This document shows positions 45,322 to 55,732 of a stretch of DNA of 64,000 nucleotides, in pieces (the first letter of the stretch is position 1; each line of letters opens with the position of its first letter). Source of the stretch: Alphaproteobacteria bacterium (GTDB taxonomy: Bacteria > Pseudomonadota > Alphaproteobacteria > Rhodobacterales > Rhodobacteraceae). Where the stretch lies: assembly GCA_030427405.1 (NCBI GenBank), contig JAUHXK010000002.1, positions 186,001-250,000 of the forward strand, in the 5' to 3' direction. The translations under genes were made by a program, and so were the position numbers. The notes beneath the pieces are model-generated. The model ran no database searches. It was not told the origin of the DNA and saw only the letters and a program-made list of their open reading frames with translations.

Positions 45322-45756
45322 CTAGGCCGGTCGGACCACAAGCTGCGGTTCGCCGTCCGATGTTTTCCGGGGTGACCGCCCGTCCCATCCGATTTCGCCG
45401 CTGACACGCTGGCGAAAGGACGAAAAGCTGTCGAACCGGACCACATCAACGGGCCGGTCGAACTGAAGCGTGACGCGACGCCGCGCGCCATCCCCCAGTA
45501 CCGTCATTCCGCGAATTTCCGCCGTAAACGGCTGACCCAGATAGTGTCCGGCAACCCTGTCACCAACGCGCAGGCGCATCCGGTTGCCGACACTGGCATG
45601 CAGCGTATTCCAGTCTCGGGCGCCAAATTGATGCGCAATCATTTCCAACGCTTCGCCGTGGGACAGCGAAACACCGCTGCCGCGCAGTTTCTCGCGCAGA
45701 CGTTTCGCCTGCGCCTTCAGTTCGTCGATCGAGGGGATCGTTTCCGAATTTTCCAT
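45322..45756 (-). CDS. Glyoxalase_8-type domain protein
   Basis: 144 residues from ATG 45756, with GAGG upstream; the frame is open to 45936 but the extra part is low-complexity and arginine-rich. The N-terminus has the pattern SIDELKAQAKRLREKL, SLSHGEALEMIAHQFGARDWNTLHA, found alone or fused in glyoxalase-related proteins (Glyoxalase_8 in Pfam). The second half (VGDRVAGHYLGQPFTAEIRG, RVTLQFDRPVDVVRFDSFS) is a small beta-rich part. The function is unknown. It converges with the aldehyde dehydrogenase terminator. Confidence 0.7.
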   Translation of the reverse strand: MENSETIPSIDELKAQAKRLREKLRGSGVSLSHGEALEMIAHQFGARDWNTLHASVGNRMRLRVGDRVAGHYLGQPFTAEIRGMTVLGDGARRRVTLQFDRPVDVVRFDSFSSFRQRVSGEIGWDGRSPRKTSDGEPQLVVRPA

Positions 45757-45936
45757 TTCTTGCCTCGTTTCCAAAAACGGGCGCGTGATCAGGACGGGGC
45801 TCGCATTGCCATCCGCGCGCCGGGAAAGGGCAACAGATGTTTCTTCTGAACCGGGTTTCACCTTGGCCAAACGACCGCGAGCGGCAGGGGACCCGAACCT
45901 GCGGCGCCTTTTGGCAGGCCAACGCCGCGCTGTCAA

Positions 45937-46788
45937 TCAGGCATCGGCCTGTGCCGCCTCAAAGGCCAGCATGGCGCGCTTGACTGGCAGCCCCCAGTGA
46001 TAACCACCCAAGCCCCCGGATTTACGCAGCGCCCGGTGACAGGGGATCAGCCAACTGACCGGGTTTCGGCCCACCGCCGTGCCCACCGCCCGCACCGCCT
46101 GCGGTGACCCCACGCGCTGTGCAATCTCGGAATAGGTTGTGACCTGCCCCGATGGGATATGCATCAGCGCCTCCCATACCTTGATCTGCAGGGGCGAGCC
46201 TATCAGATACAATGGCGTCGGCTCCAAACGGCCACCCGCCGCGCCAAAAGCGCTCAGAACCCAAGGACGCAAGCGCATCGGGTCTTCCACGAACGCGGCC
46301 TGCGGCCACCGCGACAGCATGTCCTCCATCGCCTCTTCCTCGCCCGTTTCGGCGCCGAAGGCGATGCCACAGATGCCCTTGTCCGTGCCCATGACCAGTG
46401 CCGGGCCAAAGGGGCTTTCGAACCAGCCCCAATAAATCGTCAGGCCCGCGCCCCTGCGGGCGTATTCGCCGGGGCTCATGGATTCCCATTTCAGGAACAA
46501 ATCATGCAGGCGCCCGCTGCCGGACAGGCCGACATTATGCGCGGTCTCAAGCGTGGTGAACCGCTCGCGCAGCAATGCCTTGGCATGGCCCAATGTCAGG
46601 TATTGCTGGTACCGCTTGGGCGACACGCCGGTCCAGCGTGAGAACAGGCGCTGAAAATGCGCGGGGCTCATATCCATCTGGCGAGCCAGTTCCTCAAGGC
46701 TGAGGGTTTCACCGCCCTGGTCGATCAGCTCGATCGCCCGGCGCATGACGTTATAGTGATAGCCGCCTTCACGGGTCTGGACATTCAT
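45937..46788 (-). CDS. Ada-like AraC-HTH / methylated-DNA-cysteine methyltransferase
   Basis: 283 residues from ATG 46788, with AGAGG upstream. An AraC-type HTH covers residues about 10-105 (LEELARQMDMSPAHFQRLFSRWTGVSPKRYQ) and the methyltransferase core follows (GSPLQIKVWEALMHIPSGQVTTYSEIA, acceptor cysteine in PCHR, then KSGGLGGYHWG). It lacks the N-terminal zinc phosphotriester domain of full Ada, so it would repair O6-methylguanine and may bind DNA but could not sense phosphotriesters. It is divergent from nth, which fits DNA repair. Confidence 0.92.
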   Translation of the reverse strand: MNVQTREGGYHYNVMRRAIELIDQGGETLSLEELARQMDMSPAHFQRLFSRWTGVSPKRYQQYLTLGHAKALLRERFTTLETAHNVGLSGSGRLHDLFLKWESMSPGEYARRGAGLTIYWGWFESPFGPALVMGTDKGICGIAFGAETGEEEAMEDMLSRWPQAAFVEDPMRLRPWVLSAFGAAGGRLEPTPLYLIGSPLQIKVWEALMHIPSGQVTTYSEIAQRVGSPQAVRAVGTAVGRNPVSWLIPCHRALRKSGGLGGYHWGLPVKRAMLAFEAAQADA

Positions 46789-46909
46789 GGCGCACACCTC
46801 TTGCTCAACTGCTCCGATCTTAGCCGCTCTGCCGCGGCCAGAGCGACCCGAAACTTGCGCATTGGCTTTGGGCTTGTGTCACTGACCAACGGGCGGCATT
46901 AAGGCGCGG

Positions 46910-47554
46910 ATGGCAAAGCAACTCGATTACCACACGATCCACGAGATCTTTACGCGTTTCCAGGACGCCGACCCCGAACCCAAGGGTGAGCTGGATCATG
47001 TGAACGTCTACACTCTGGTCGTCGCGGTGGCGCTGTCGGCGCAGGCCACAGATGCGGGGGTCAACAAGGCCACGCGCGCGCTGTTCCAGATCGCCGATAC
47101 GCCGCAAAAGATGCTGGATCTTGGCGAAGAGGGTCTGATCGAACATATCAAGACCATCGGCCTGTTCCGCCAGAAGGCCAAGAACGTCATCAAACTCAGC
47201 CGCATTCTGGTTGACGACTATGGCGGCGAGGTGCCCAATTCCCGCGCCGCGCTGCAATCACTGCCCGGTGTCGGGCGCAAGACCGCCAATGTTGTTCTGA
47301 ACATGTGGTGGCGGTATCCGGCGCAGGCAGTGGACACGCATATCTTTCGCGTCGGCAACCGCACCGGCATCTGCCCCGGCAAACATGTGGACGCGGTTGA
47401 ACGCGCCATCGAGGACAACATTCCGGTCGATTTCCAGCTGCATGCGCATCACTGGCTGATCTTGCATGGCCGCTATCATTGCAAGGCGCGCAAGCCGCAA
47501 TGCCCGACCTGCATCATCCGCGATCTCTGTCAATTCGAGGACAAAACCCAATGA
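46910..47554 (+). CDS. nth: Endonuclease III
   Basis: 214 residues. Helix-hairpin-helix LPGVGRKTANVVL with the catalytic lysine, the catalytic aspartate in AVDTHIFRV, and the iron-sulfur cluster loop CKARKPQCPTCIIRDLC (Cx6Cx2Cx5C). It removes oxidised pyrimidines and cuts abasic sites in base excision repair. Its stop overlaps the start of the adenosine kinase gene (ATGA). Confidence 0.96.
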   Translation: MAKQLDYHTIHEIFTRFQDADPEPKGELDHVNVYTLVVAVALSAQATDAGVNKATRALFQIADTPQKMLDLGEEGLIEHIKTIGLFRQKAKNVIKLSRILVDDYGGEVPNSRAALQSLPGVGRKTANVVLNMWWRYPAQAVDTHIFRVGNRTGICPGKHVDAVERAIEDNIPVDFQLHAHHWLILHGRYHCKARKPQCPTCIIRDLCQFEDKTQ

Positions 47555-48540
47555 AGACCTACCAGCTTGTCGGCATCGGAAATGCCGTTGTGGACGTGAT
47601 TTCCCAGGCCGATGACAATTTCCTTGAACTGATGGGGATCGAGAAGGGCATCATGCAACTGATCGAGCGCGACCGGGGCGAGGTGTTGTATGGCGCGATG
47701 GAAAGCCGGGTGCAAACGCCAGGCGGTTCGGTCGCCAACACCATCGCAGGGGCTGGCGCGCTGGGGCTTGAGGCCGCTTTCATCGGGCGCGTCCATGACG
47801 ACGCGCTGGGACGCTTCTATGCCGATGCGATGAACGAAGACGGCGTGGATTTCGTGAACCCGCCTGTGCCCGGTGGCGAACTGCCGACCTCACGCTCGAT
47901 GATCTTCGTGTCGCCCGATGGCGAACGGTCGATGAACACCTATCTTGGCATCTCGTCCGAACTGTCCTCGAAAGACGTATCAAGCGACGTGGCGGGCAAC
48001 AGCCAGATCATGTTCCTTGAAGGCTATTTGTTCGACAAGGAAAAGGGCAAGGCCGCGTTTCTTGAAGCCGCGCGCGACTGCCACAAGGGCGGCGGCAAGA
48101 CCGGCATCGCCATTTCCGACCCGTTCTGCGTCGAACGGCACCGGTCCGACTTCCTGTTGTTGATCGAACATGAGCTGGATTTCGTCATCGGCAACGAGGC
48201 CGAGATCAAATCGCTGTTCGAAACCGACGATCTTGAGGAGGCGCTGGCCAAAACCGCCGAGATCTGCCCTCTGGTCGTCTGCACCCGGTCGGGCGACGGG
48301 GTGACGGTTCTGAATGGCGAGGCCCGCATCGACGTACCGGTGCAAAAGGTCGTGCCTGTGGATGCAACCGGCGCCGGCGACCAGTTCGCCGCCGGTTTCC
48401 TGTTCGGCATGGCCACGGGTCGCGATTACGAGACCTGCGCCCGCATGGGCAATGTCTGCGCCCGCGAGGTGATCAGCCATATCGGACCCCGCCCCGAGGC
48501 GAATATGGTCGAGTTGCTGCGGGAAGAGGGGCTGGTTTGA
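47551..48540 (+). CDS. PfkB-family adenosine kinase
   Basis: 329 residues from ATG 47551, overlapping the nth stop. PfkB signatures are the N-terminal GIGNAVVDVIS, the GGSVANTIAGAGALG loop and the C-terminal DATGAGDQFAAGFLFG with the catalytic aspartate. The length and GGSVANT region match adenosine kinase-like sugar kinases of alphaproteobacteria. It would convert adenosine to AMP (purine salvage); a different nucleoside or sugar substrate cannot be excluded. Confidence 0.88.
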   Translation: MKTYQLVGIGNAVVDVISQADDNFLELMGIEKGIMQLIERDRGEVLYGAMESRVQTPGGSVANTIAGAGALGLEAAFIGRVHDDALGRFYADAMNEDGVDFVNPPVPGGELPTSRSMIFVSPDGERSMNTYLGISSELSSKDVSSDVAGNSQIMFLEGYLFDKEKGKAAFLEAARDCHKGGGKTGIAISDPFCVERHRSDFLLLIEHELDFVIGNEAEIKSLFETDDLEEALAKTAEICPLVVCTRSGDGVTVLNGEARIDVPVQKVVPVDATGAGDQFAAGFLFGMATGRDYETCARMGNVCAREVISHIGPRPEANMVELLREEGLV

Positions 48541-48566
48541 CCAAAGGCAATTCACGGGTGTGACAC

Positions 48567-49259
48567 GTGCAGAAACTTACCTCTCATCTGTCCGGAGAGC
48601 TTGGCGAAACCTTAGCATTGGCCAAGTTTATTTCTGTCGGGTTGCATGCCTACGTAAGCCCCCCCGGCGCGCCGGGGCACGATATTATAGTGGTGACGCC
48701 AGACGGTCCTAAATCTGTCGAAGTAAAAACAAGGCAATTCGTGGATCGGTTGTCTGAAATCACCCGTTGGCCGGTTAACATGAACACGAAGGCGGGCGCA
48801 GATTTCTTTTTGTTCATTGAGCTGAACCTTAGGAGCCTTGAACCCAAGTTTTACCTTTTGTCCCAAAGCCAGGCAAAAGAAACTCACCGAAATAACAAGG
48901 GCGGCGGAAGTTGCGTGCCGACCCTGGTTCGTACGTCCGTTGCGCCCAACGATTTCAGCGCGCTAACAGGCGAACCACCCGAAGGCATGCCCGTGCCCAA
49001 ACCCGATCCAGCAACGTCCGAACTCCGTAAAACGATAGATCGGCAAGTCGAATACGGCGGACGTCGAATTGTTCAATACACGTGTCAGAGCATCGACGTT
49101 TTTGTGGGTGACAAGCTTCAAAGCAATGCAATCGAAAACCTGCGCGAGATTGCGGCAAAGCTGGATGTGTCCGAATATAACGATGCAGGCGGAGTTCGAA
49201 ATACGCGTCAGCTTGGCAAAGTTGTCATCGACGCCATAGTCGGACAGAAAGTACTATAA
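48567..49259 (+). CDS. Orphan protein with PD-(D/E)XK nuclease-like N-terminus
   Basis: 230 residues from a GTG start. I do not recognise a named family. The N-terminal 60 residues have the layout of a PD-(D/E)XK nuclease core: a helix with acidic residues (SGELGETLALAKFISVG), a strand with D39 (GHDIIVV), then E52-V-K54 (SVEVKTRQF). A C-terminal segment reads AAKLDVSEYNDAGGVRNTRQLGKVVID and may be a small DNA-binding or repeat domain. No methyltransferase or specificity gene is adjacent. The coding sequence is visibly less GC-rich than its neighbours (TTA, ATA, AAA codons), suggesting transfer. No function assigned. Confidence 0.6.
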   Translation: MQKLTSHLSGELGETLALAKFISVGLHAYVSPPGAPGHDIIVVTPDGPKSVEVKTRQFVDRLSEITRWPVNMNTKAGADFFLFIELNLRSLEPKFYLLSQSQAKETHRNNKGGGSCVPTLVRTSVAPNDFSALTGEPPEGMPVPKPDPATSELRKTIDRQVEYGGRRIVQYTCQSIDVFVGDKLQSNAIENLREIAAKLDVSEYNDAGGVRNTRQLGKVVIDAIVGQKVL

Positions 49260-49331
49260 GCGCACCCGCGCTGACGACCGTTGCCAGGTGGCTTGTGCGG
49301 CGTCACAGCATCGGACAAGCAACTGATCGCC

Positions 49332-49817
49332 TCACCCCAAATACGCCCCAAACGCCTCCACCACTTTCATGTAAACATCCCGCTTGAACGGCACGATTTC
49401 CTCAACCAGCCGGTCTGAGCGTTGCCATTTCCACCGGGTAAACTCGGGATGATCGGTTTCGATGTCGATCTGCTCGTCCTTCCCCAGAAACCGCATCAGG
49501 TACCATTTCTGCTCTTGCCCGCGATAACGGCCTTTCCAGATCTTCGGCACGATGTCGTGGGGCAGGTCATAGGGCAGCCAGCCGTCGGTCTCGGCGATGA
49601 TCTCAACCAGATCGGCGGTGACGCCGGTTTCTTCCCACAGCTCACGCAGCGCGGCATCGCGAGGGTCTTCGCCCTTGTCCACGCCGCCCTGCGGCATCTG
49701 CCAGGCATCCTTGTGACGGTCGTTGCGCTGGCCGACGAAAATCTGGCCCTGCGCATTCATCAGCATCAGCCCGACACAGGGGCGATAAGGCAGTTTGGCG
49801 ATTTCTTCGGGGGTCAT
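49332..49817 (-). CDS. rppH: RNA pyrophosphohydrolase (Nudix)
   Basis: 161 residues from ATG 49817, where GAGG sits six bases upstream; ATG 49829 is the alternative. The Nudix box is complete ([23 protein letters not shown]) and the RppH patterns [23 protein letters not shown] and the C-terminal PFKRDVY are present. It removes pyrophosphate from the 5' end of mRNA, which starts decay, or hydrolyses dinucleoside polyphosphates. It is divergent from the fadH-type gene. Confidence 0.93.
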   Translation of the reverse strand: MTPEEIAKLPYRPCVGLMLMNAQGQIFVGQRNDRHKDAWQMPQGGVDKGEDPRDAALRELWEETGVTADLVEIIAETDGWLPYDLPHDIVPKIWKGRYRGQEQKWYLMRFLGKDEQIDIETDHPEFTRWKWQRSDRLVEEIVPFKRDVYMKVVEAFGAYLG

Positions 49818-49887
49818 GCGCGGCCTCATGGGTTGTTCGGTCCACCTGTAACAAGCACCGTCAGGTCCGCAAAGGGGGTGACGTTAG

Positions 49888-51981
<2,094 letters not shown>

Positions 51982-51999
51982 GCCAAAGGCCCTGTCGGT

Positions 52000-52608
52000 C
52001 TAATCCGCCAGGGCCAGCTTGACGCCCAACGCACCAAAAGCTGTCGCAAAGCAGCGCCTGATCCACGCCATGACAGAGGGGCGCCGGATGACATAGTCGC
52101 GCGCCAGGGCTGCACAGGCCCCATAGGCGACAAAGACAACCAGCGTCATCGCCATGAAGACAAACGCAAGCATGATCAACTGGGCATTGGCATTTGCCGT
52201 ACCGGCGGGCAAAAATTGCGGCAGGAAGGCCAGAAAGAACAGCGACAGCTTTGGATTAAGCACATTGATCAGGATACCGGTGACCACGGTTTTCCGGTAA
52301 CTTGCCGCGGATTTGTCGGTGCTGAGCTCCATCGCGCCACCGTCCCGCACGATGCCCCATGCCATATAGAACAGGTACAGGACGCCAAGGTATTTGAGCA
52401 CCTGAAATGCCAGCGCACTTGTGTGCAGCAGGGCCGCAAGCCCAATGATGCTGGCCACGGCCGCCGGGACAATTCCCAGCGTGCAGCCGATCGCCGCCGC
52501 CGTGCTGGCGCGAAAGCCGCGGCCAAGCCCGACGGCCAGCGTGTAGATTACGCCCGTACCGGGCAACAGGACCACGATCAGCGAGGTCAGAATGAATTCC
52601 AAAGACAT
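52000..52608 (-). CDS. LysE/RhtB-family amino-acid exporter
   Basis: 202 residues from ATG 52608, with AGAGGG upstream (an in-frame ATG two codons earlier overlaps that site). Five or six membrane helices with the family N-terminus SLIVVLLPGTGVIYTLAVGLGRGFRAS and the GILINVLNPKLSLFFLAFLPQFLP segment. Members export amino acids or homoserine lactones; the substrate is not predictable. It is 63 bases downstream of the monooxygenase gene on the same strand. Confidence 0.9.
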   Translation of the reverse strand: MSLEFILTSLIVVLLPGTGVIYTLAVGLGRGFRASTAAAIGCTLGIVPAAVASIIGLAALLHTSALAFQVLKYLGVLYLFYMAWGIVRDGGAMELSTDKSAASYRKTVVTGILINVLNPKLSLFFLAFLPQFLPAGTANANAQLIMLAFVFMAMTLVVFVAYGACAALARDYVIRRPSVMAWIRRCFATAFGALGVKLALAD

Positions 52609-52671
52609 CGGCATCCCTCTCAATTCGGGCACATGCTTTCCGAGTTTCCACGGCAAGTAAAGGCGCGCGTT

Positions 52672-53016
52672 TCAACGCCTCGGTTTGCGCAGGTCTTCCG
52701 GCACCTGATCCCGGTCGGTAAGACCATAGTCGCGAGACACGGCAGCCACCCGCAGGCGGTAACCCTGAAACAACCCCGCTCGTCCGCGCGATTGCGCCCC
52801 GCGATGCTGGGTCATGCCGCGCCATTCCGCCACCGCCGCCTCGTCCCGCCAAAAGGACAGCGACAAGTATTTGCCGGGCGAGGTCAGGCTTTGGAACCGC
52901 TCGACCGAAATAAAGCCGTCGATCTGGTCCAGCAGCGGCCTCAGGTCGGCCGCGATATCCAGATAGGTCTGGGTTTCGCCTTCGGCAGGCTCGACCTCGA
53001 AAATGACTGCGATCAT
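52672..53016 (-). CDS. Antibiotic biosynthesis monooxygenase (ABM) domain protein
   Basis: 114 residues from ATG 53016, with GGAG upstream. The ferredoxin-like ABM pattern is present: MIAVIFEVEPAEGE, ADLRPLLDQIDGFISVERFQSL and KYLSLSFWRDEAAVAEWRGM. Such proteins act as cofactor-free monooxygenases or bind small aromatics. It overlaps the NIPSNAP gene by four bases, so they form a two-gene unit controlled probably by the divergent ArsR regulator. Confidence 0.85.
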   Translation of the reverse strand: MIAVIFEVEPAEGETQTYLDIAADLRPLLDQIDGFISVERFQSLTSPGKYLSLSFWRDEAAVAEWRGMTQHRGAQSRGRAGLFQGYRLRVAAVSRDYGLTDRDQVPEDLRKPRR

Positions 53017-53336
53017 GAGGGTTCTCCGTGCGGTGTGGACACGCGTTTGAGCCAGGTCCGGTCCTCGCGCAGGATAAAGCGTTCCTTTTGGGCAAAGGCA
53101 TAGTTCTGCTGCCCCAGCGGGTCGGCTGCCAGACGGGCGCGATAGGCTTCGTATTCGGCCAGATTGGGAATGTCGTAGATACCATAGGCCAGCGTCGAAG
53201 ACCCTTCGTGCGGGGCGTAGTAACCGATCAGGTCGGCGCCGCAGCGCGGGATCGCCTGCCCCCAATTGCGCGCATAGGTTTGAAACTGGTCTTTCTTTGT
53301 CGGGTCGATCTGGTAGCGGATGATACAGGTCAGCAT
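53013..53336 (-). CDS. NIPSNAP family protein
   Basis: 107 residues with GGAGAC upstream. The pattern LTCIIRYQIDPTKKDQFQTYARNW and GADLIGYYAPHEGSSTLAYGIYDIPN is typical of NIPSNAP domains, which share the dimeric alpha-beta barrel fold with ABM proteins. The molecular role is unknown. It starts 73 bases from the divergent ArsR gene. Confidence 0.87.
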   Translation of the reverse strand: MLTCIIRYQIDPTKKDQFQTYARNWGQAIPRCGADLIGYYAPHEGSSTLAYGIYDIPNLAEYEAYRARLAADPLGQQNYAFAQKERFILREDRTWLKRVSTPHGEPS

Positions 53337-53391
53337 GGTAGTCTCCGGTTGGTTACGAGGGTCAGCATAGCCTCTTGGCTGGCGCTCATGC

Positions 53392-53407
53392 TTCGACTAA
53401 GATCGAA
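53392..53407. promoter_or_regulatory. Perfect palindrome before the ArsR gene
   Basis: TTCGA-CTAAGA-TCGAA, immediately upstream of the ATG at 53410 and within the divergent region shared with the NIPSNAP-ABM genes. A candidate ArsR autoregulatory operator; the half-site resembles those of other ArsR-family proteins. Confidence 0.5.
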
Positions 53408-53409
53408 CT

Positions 53410-54090
53410 ATGAAAGACGGGCCGGATATCGCACAGATCGCGGCACTGATCGGTGACCCTGCGCGCGCGAACATGCTGTCGGCGCTGATGTCGGGCAAGG
53501 CGCTGACCGCCGGAGAACTTGCGCGCGAGGCAGGTATCAGCCCGCAGACCGCCAGTTCCCATCTGAGAAAATTGCTGGATGGCGGATTGGTCCGTGTCCG
53601 CGGACAGGGACGCCACAAATATTACGGGCTGTCCGGCGAGGATGTGGCACTTGCGTTGGAAAACCTGATGGGTCTGGCCGCAAGGCGTGGGCACCTGCGC
53701 ACACGCACTGGCCCAAATGACGCCGAAATGCGGGATGCGCGGGTCTGCTACAACCACCTTGCTGGCAGCAAGGGCGTGCAGTTGTTTACCGCCATGCGCG
53801 CCAAGGGATTCGTGACCGTGACCGATGACACGGTCGCCCTGACCGAATCCGGGGCCCGTTTCTGCACCGGCTTTGGCATTGATCTTGCTGCCCTGAACAA
53901 AAGCCGCGCCCCACTGTGCCGACCCTGCCTGGATTGGAGCGAGAGAGAAACGCACCTGGCCGGCAAGCTTGGCCGCGCGATGCTGGCGCGGATGGAACAG
54001 ATCGGTTGGCTGGCGCGCAAAACCGACAGCCGCGTTATCAGGTTCACCCGTATTGGCGCCGCGCAGTTCGCCGACCAGTTCAGGGTCTGA
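53410..54090 (+). CDS. ArsR-family transcriptional regulator
   Basis: 226 residues, longer than classical ArsR (about 110). The winged helix covers residues 1-80: IAALIGDPARANMLSALMSG, LTAGELAREAGISPQTASSHLRKLLDGGLVRVR, HKYYGLSGEDVALALE. The C-terminal half has cysteines (ARVCYNHLAGSKG, PLCRPCLDWSERETHLAGKLG) that might bind metal, and matches the long ArsR proteins with CYDHLAG-like motif. It is divergent from the NIPSNAP-ABM unit. Confidence 0.9.
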   Translation: MKDGPDIAQIAALIGDPARANMLSALMSGKALTAGELAREAGISPQTASSHLRKLLDGGLVRVRGQGRHKYYGLSGEDVALALENLMGLAARRGHLRTRTGPNDAEMRDARVCYNHLAGSKGVQLFTAMRAKGFVTVTDDTVALTESGARFCTGFGIDLAALNKSRAPLCRPCLDWSERETHLAGKLGRAMLARMEQIGWLARKTDSRVIRFTRIGAAQFADQFRV

Positions 54091-54093
54091 CCG

Positions 54094-54531
54094 TCATTCG
54101 ACCGTGATTGTTATGACGTCGGAAACAACCGGCGTGGCATGCGGAACGTGGCCTGCATCCCCCAATACCAGTTGCAGCGTGTGCGTCCCCGGCGCAAGGT
54201 CCAGCGTCACTTCGGTCTGTCCGCCACCGAAATGCAGGTGATTGTCATCCGCCGGGATGCCATAGGCCAGCTCATCCGCGCCATCAGCGCCCTGCCCTAG
54301 CGGCGGGCGGTCGATCAGCAAGTGGTGATGGCCCGTGTTTTCCTTTTCCGTTCCAGCCGGGGCAACGCCCATACCGCTGAGGCCAAACACGACAGTAACG
54401 GGCGATTGAACCGTATCCCCATCCGCGAGATTCACGAAATACACCTTTGCATCGGGGCTGGCAGGCGTTTCACCCCCGGCCATTGCGACAGACGCAATCA
54501 GGCTAAGGGCGGCGGCAAAAAACGTTTTCAT
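54094..54531 (-). CDS. DUF4399 secreted protein
   Basis: 145 residues from ATG 54531, with a strong AGGAGG. A signal peptide (MKTFFAAALSLIASVAMA) is followed by a beta-rich domain with the DUF4399 marks: VYFVNLADGDTVQSPVTVVFGLSGMGVAPAG, GHHHLLIDR, NHLHFGGGQTEVTLDLAPGTHTLQLVLGD. The histidine clusters may bind metal. The function is unknown. It converges with the ArsR gene (3 bases between stops) and is divergent from a LysR gene. Confidence 0.85.
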   Translation of the reverse strand: MKTFFAAALSLIASVAMAGGETPASPDAKVYFVNLADGDTVQSPVTVVFGLSGMGVAPAGTEKENTGHHHLLIDRPPLGQGADGADELAYGIPADDNHLHFGGGQTEVTLDLAPGTHTLQLVLGDAGHVPHATPVVSDVITITVE

Positions 54532-54624
54532 AATTTCCTCCTTGGTCACAATCTTGCCATTCTGAGCATAACATGGTCGGCCATTCACGGGGAAAACCCG
54601 GCATAAACAGGCCCGTGGCCATTT

Positions 54625-54640
54625 GGAAACTACTGTTTCC
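54625..54640. promoter_or_regulatory. Perfect palindrome between DUF4399 and LysR genes
   Basis: GGAAAC-TACT-GTTTCC (six-base arms) in the 226-base divergent region. A partial extra half-site GTTTCC follows at 54643-54648. A candidate LysR operator. Confidence 0.55.
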
Positions 54641-54757
54641 GCGTTTCCGTACAGCAAACGATCCGATTCAAATCCCTGATATTATCCCATGTATGCCCCG
54701 TTTCCGCCCAGATTGGCGGCCAATGTCAGGCAACGAACCAAGACCTGGGGTAGAAGT

Positions 54758-55663
54758 ATGGACCGACTGACCGAAATGGAGGCCTTCGCCAATGTGGTGG
54801 ACCAGGGCGGCTTTACCGATGCGGCCAAGAAGATGGGCATTTCCAAATCGGCCGTGTCAAAACACGTGTCGAGCCTTGAGGCACGATTGGGTGCGCGCCT
54901 GCTGAACCGCACGACTCGTCGCGTTTCACCGACCGAGATCGGCCTGGCCTATTATGACCGCGCGCGCCGCGTCCTGAACGATGCCGGTGAGGCCGATGCG
55001 CTGGTCACGTCGATGCAATCCGCACCGTCGGGGCTGTTGCGTATCAGCGTGGCGACCGATTTTGGCGTGAACCACCTTTCTCCGGTCTTGTCGGATTTCT
55101 TGTCGGCTTTCCCCGACATCACTGTGAACATGGTGTTGAACAACCGATATGTGGAACTGATCTCGGAAGGGTTCGATGTCGCTGTTCGCATCGGCGAACT
55201 TGAAGACAGCACATTGCGCGCCCGCAAGCTGACCGAAACGGTCAAGCGCATGGTGGCCGCACCCAGCTATGTCGAAAAATTCGGCCGCCCCCTGAAGATC
55301 GACGACCTGAACGAACACAAGCTGCTGCACTATTCCAGCCAGTCTTCGGGCAATGTTTGGAAACTGACTGCGCCTTCGGGCGAAAAAAGGCAGGTCCGCA
55401 CCGCAGGCTGGCTGAGCGTGAATGACGGGCAGTCCCTGTTGAACGCCGCCATTTCAGGGCTGGGGATCGCCTATCTGCCCAGCTATCTGTATGCGGATGC
55501 GTTGAAATCGGGCGAGGTGGTCGACGCCATGCCCTCTCTGCCTGACGAGGTTCAGGGCGTTTACGCGGTTTACCCGCCGGGCCGGTTTACCCAGCCCAAG
55601 GTCCGGGCCTTCATTGATTTTCTCGTCGATTCCTTTGCAGAAAAAGGTCCGATGGACTGGTGA
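54758..55663 (+). CDS. LysR-family transcriptional regulator
   Basis: 301 residues from ATG 54758. The HTH covers residues 1-60 (MEAFANVVDQGGFTDAAKKMGISKSAVSKHVSSLEARLGARLL) and the effector domain follows (GLLRISVATDFGVNHLSPVLSDF). It belongs to the CrgA-like subgroup with the TTRRVSPTEIG segment. The DUF4399 gene is divergent, but the target is unknown. A terminator follows 24 bases after the stop. Confidence 0.92.
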   Translation: MDRLTEMEAFANVVDQGGFTDAAKKMGISKSAVSKHVSSLEARLGARLLNRTTRRVSPTEIGLAYYDRARRVLNDAGEADALVTSMQSAPSGLLRISVATDFGVNHLSPVLSDFLSAFPDITVNMVLNNRYVELISEGFDVAVRIGELEDSTLRARKLTETVKRMVAAPSYVEKFGRPLKIDDLNEHKLLHYSSQSSGNVWKLTAPSGEKRQVRTAGWLSVNDGQSLLNAAISGLGIAYLPSYLYADALKSGEVVDAMPSLPDEVQGVYAVYPPGRFTQPKVRAFIDFLVDSFAEKGPMDW

Positions 55664-55687
55664 ATTCTCCCCGTGGAAACTGGACGG

Positions 55688-55716
55688 CCCGCATCGCCTA
55701 ATGCGGGTCTTTTTTT
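55688..55716 (+). terminator. Intrinsic terminator of the LysR gene
   Basis: Stem CCCGCAT / ATGCGGG with loop CGCCTA, followed by TCTTTTTTT. Confidence 0.85.
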
Positions 55717-55732
55717 GCCCAGGCACCGGGGT

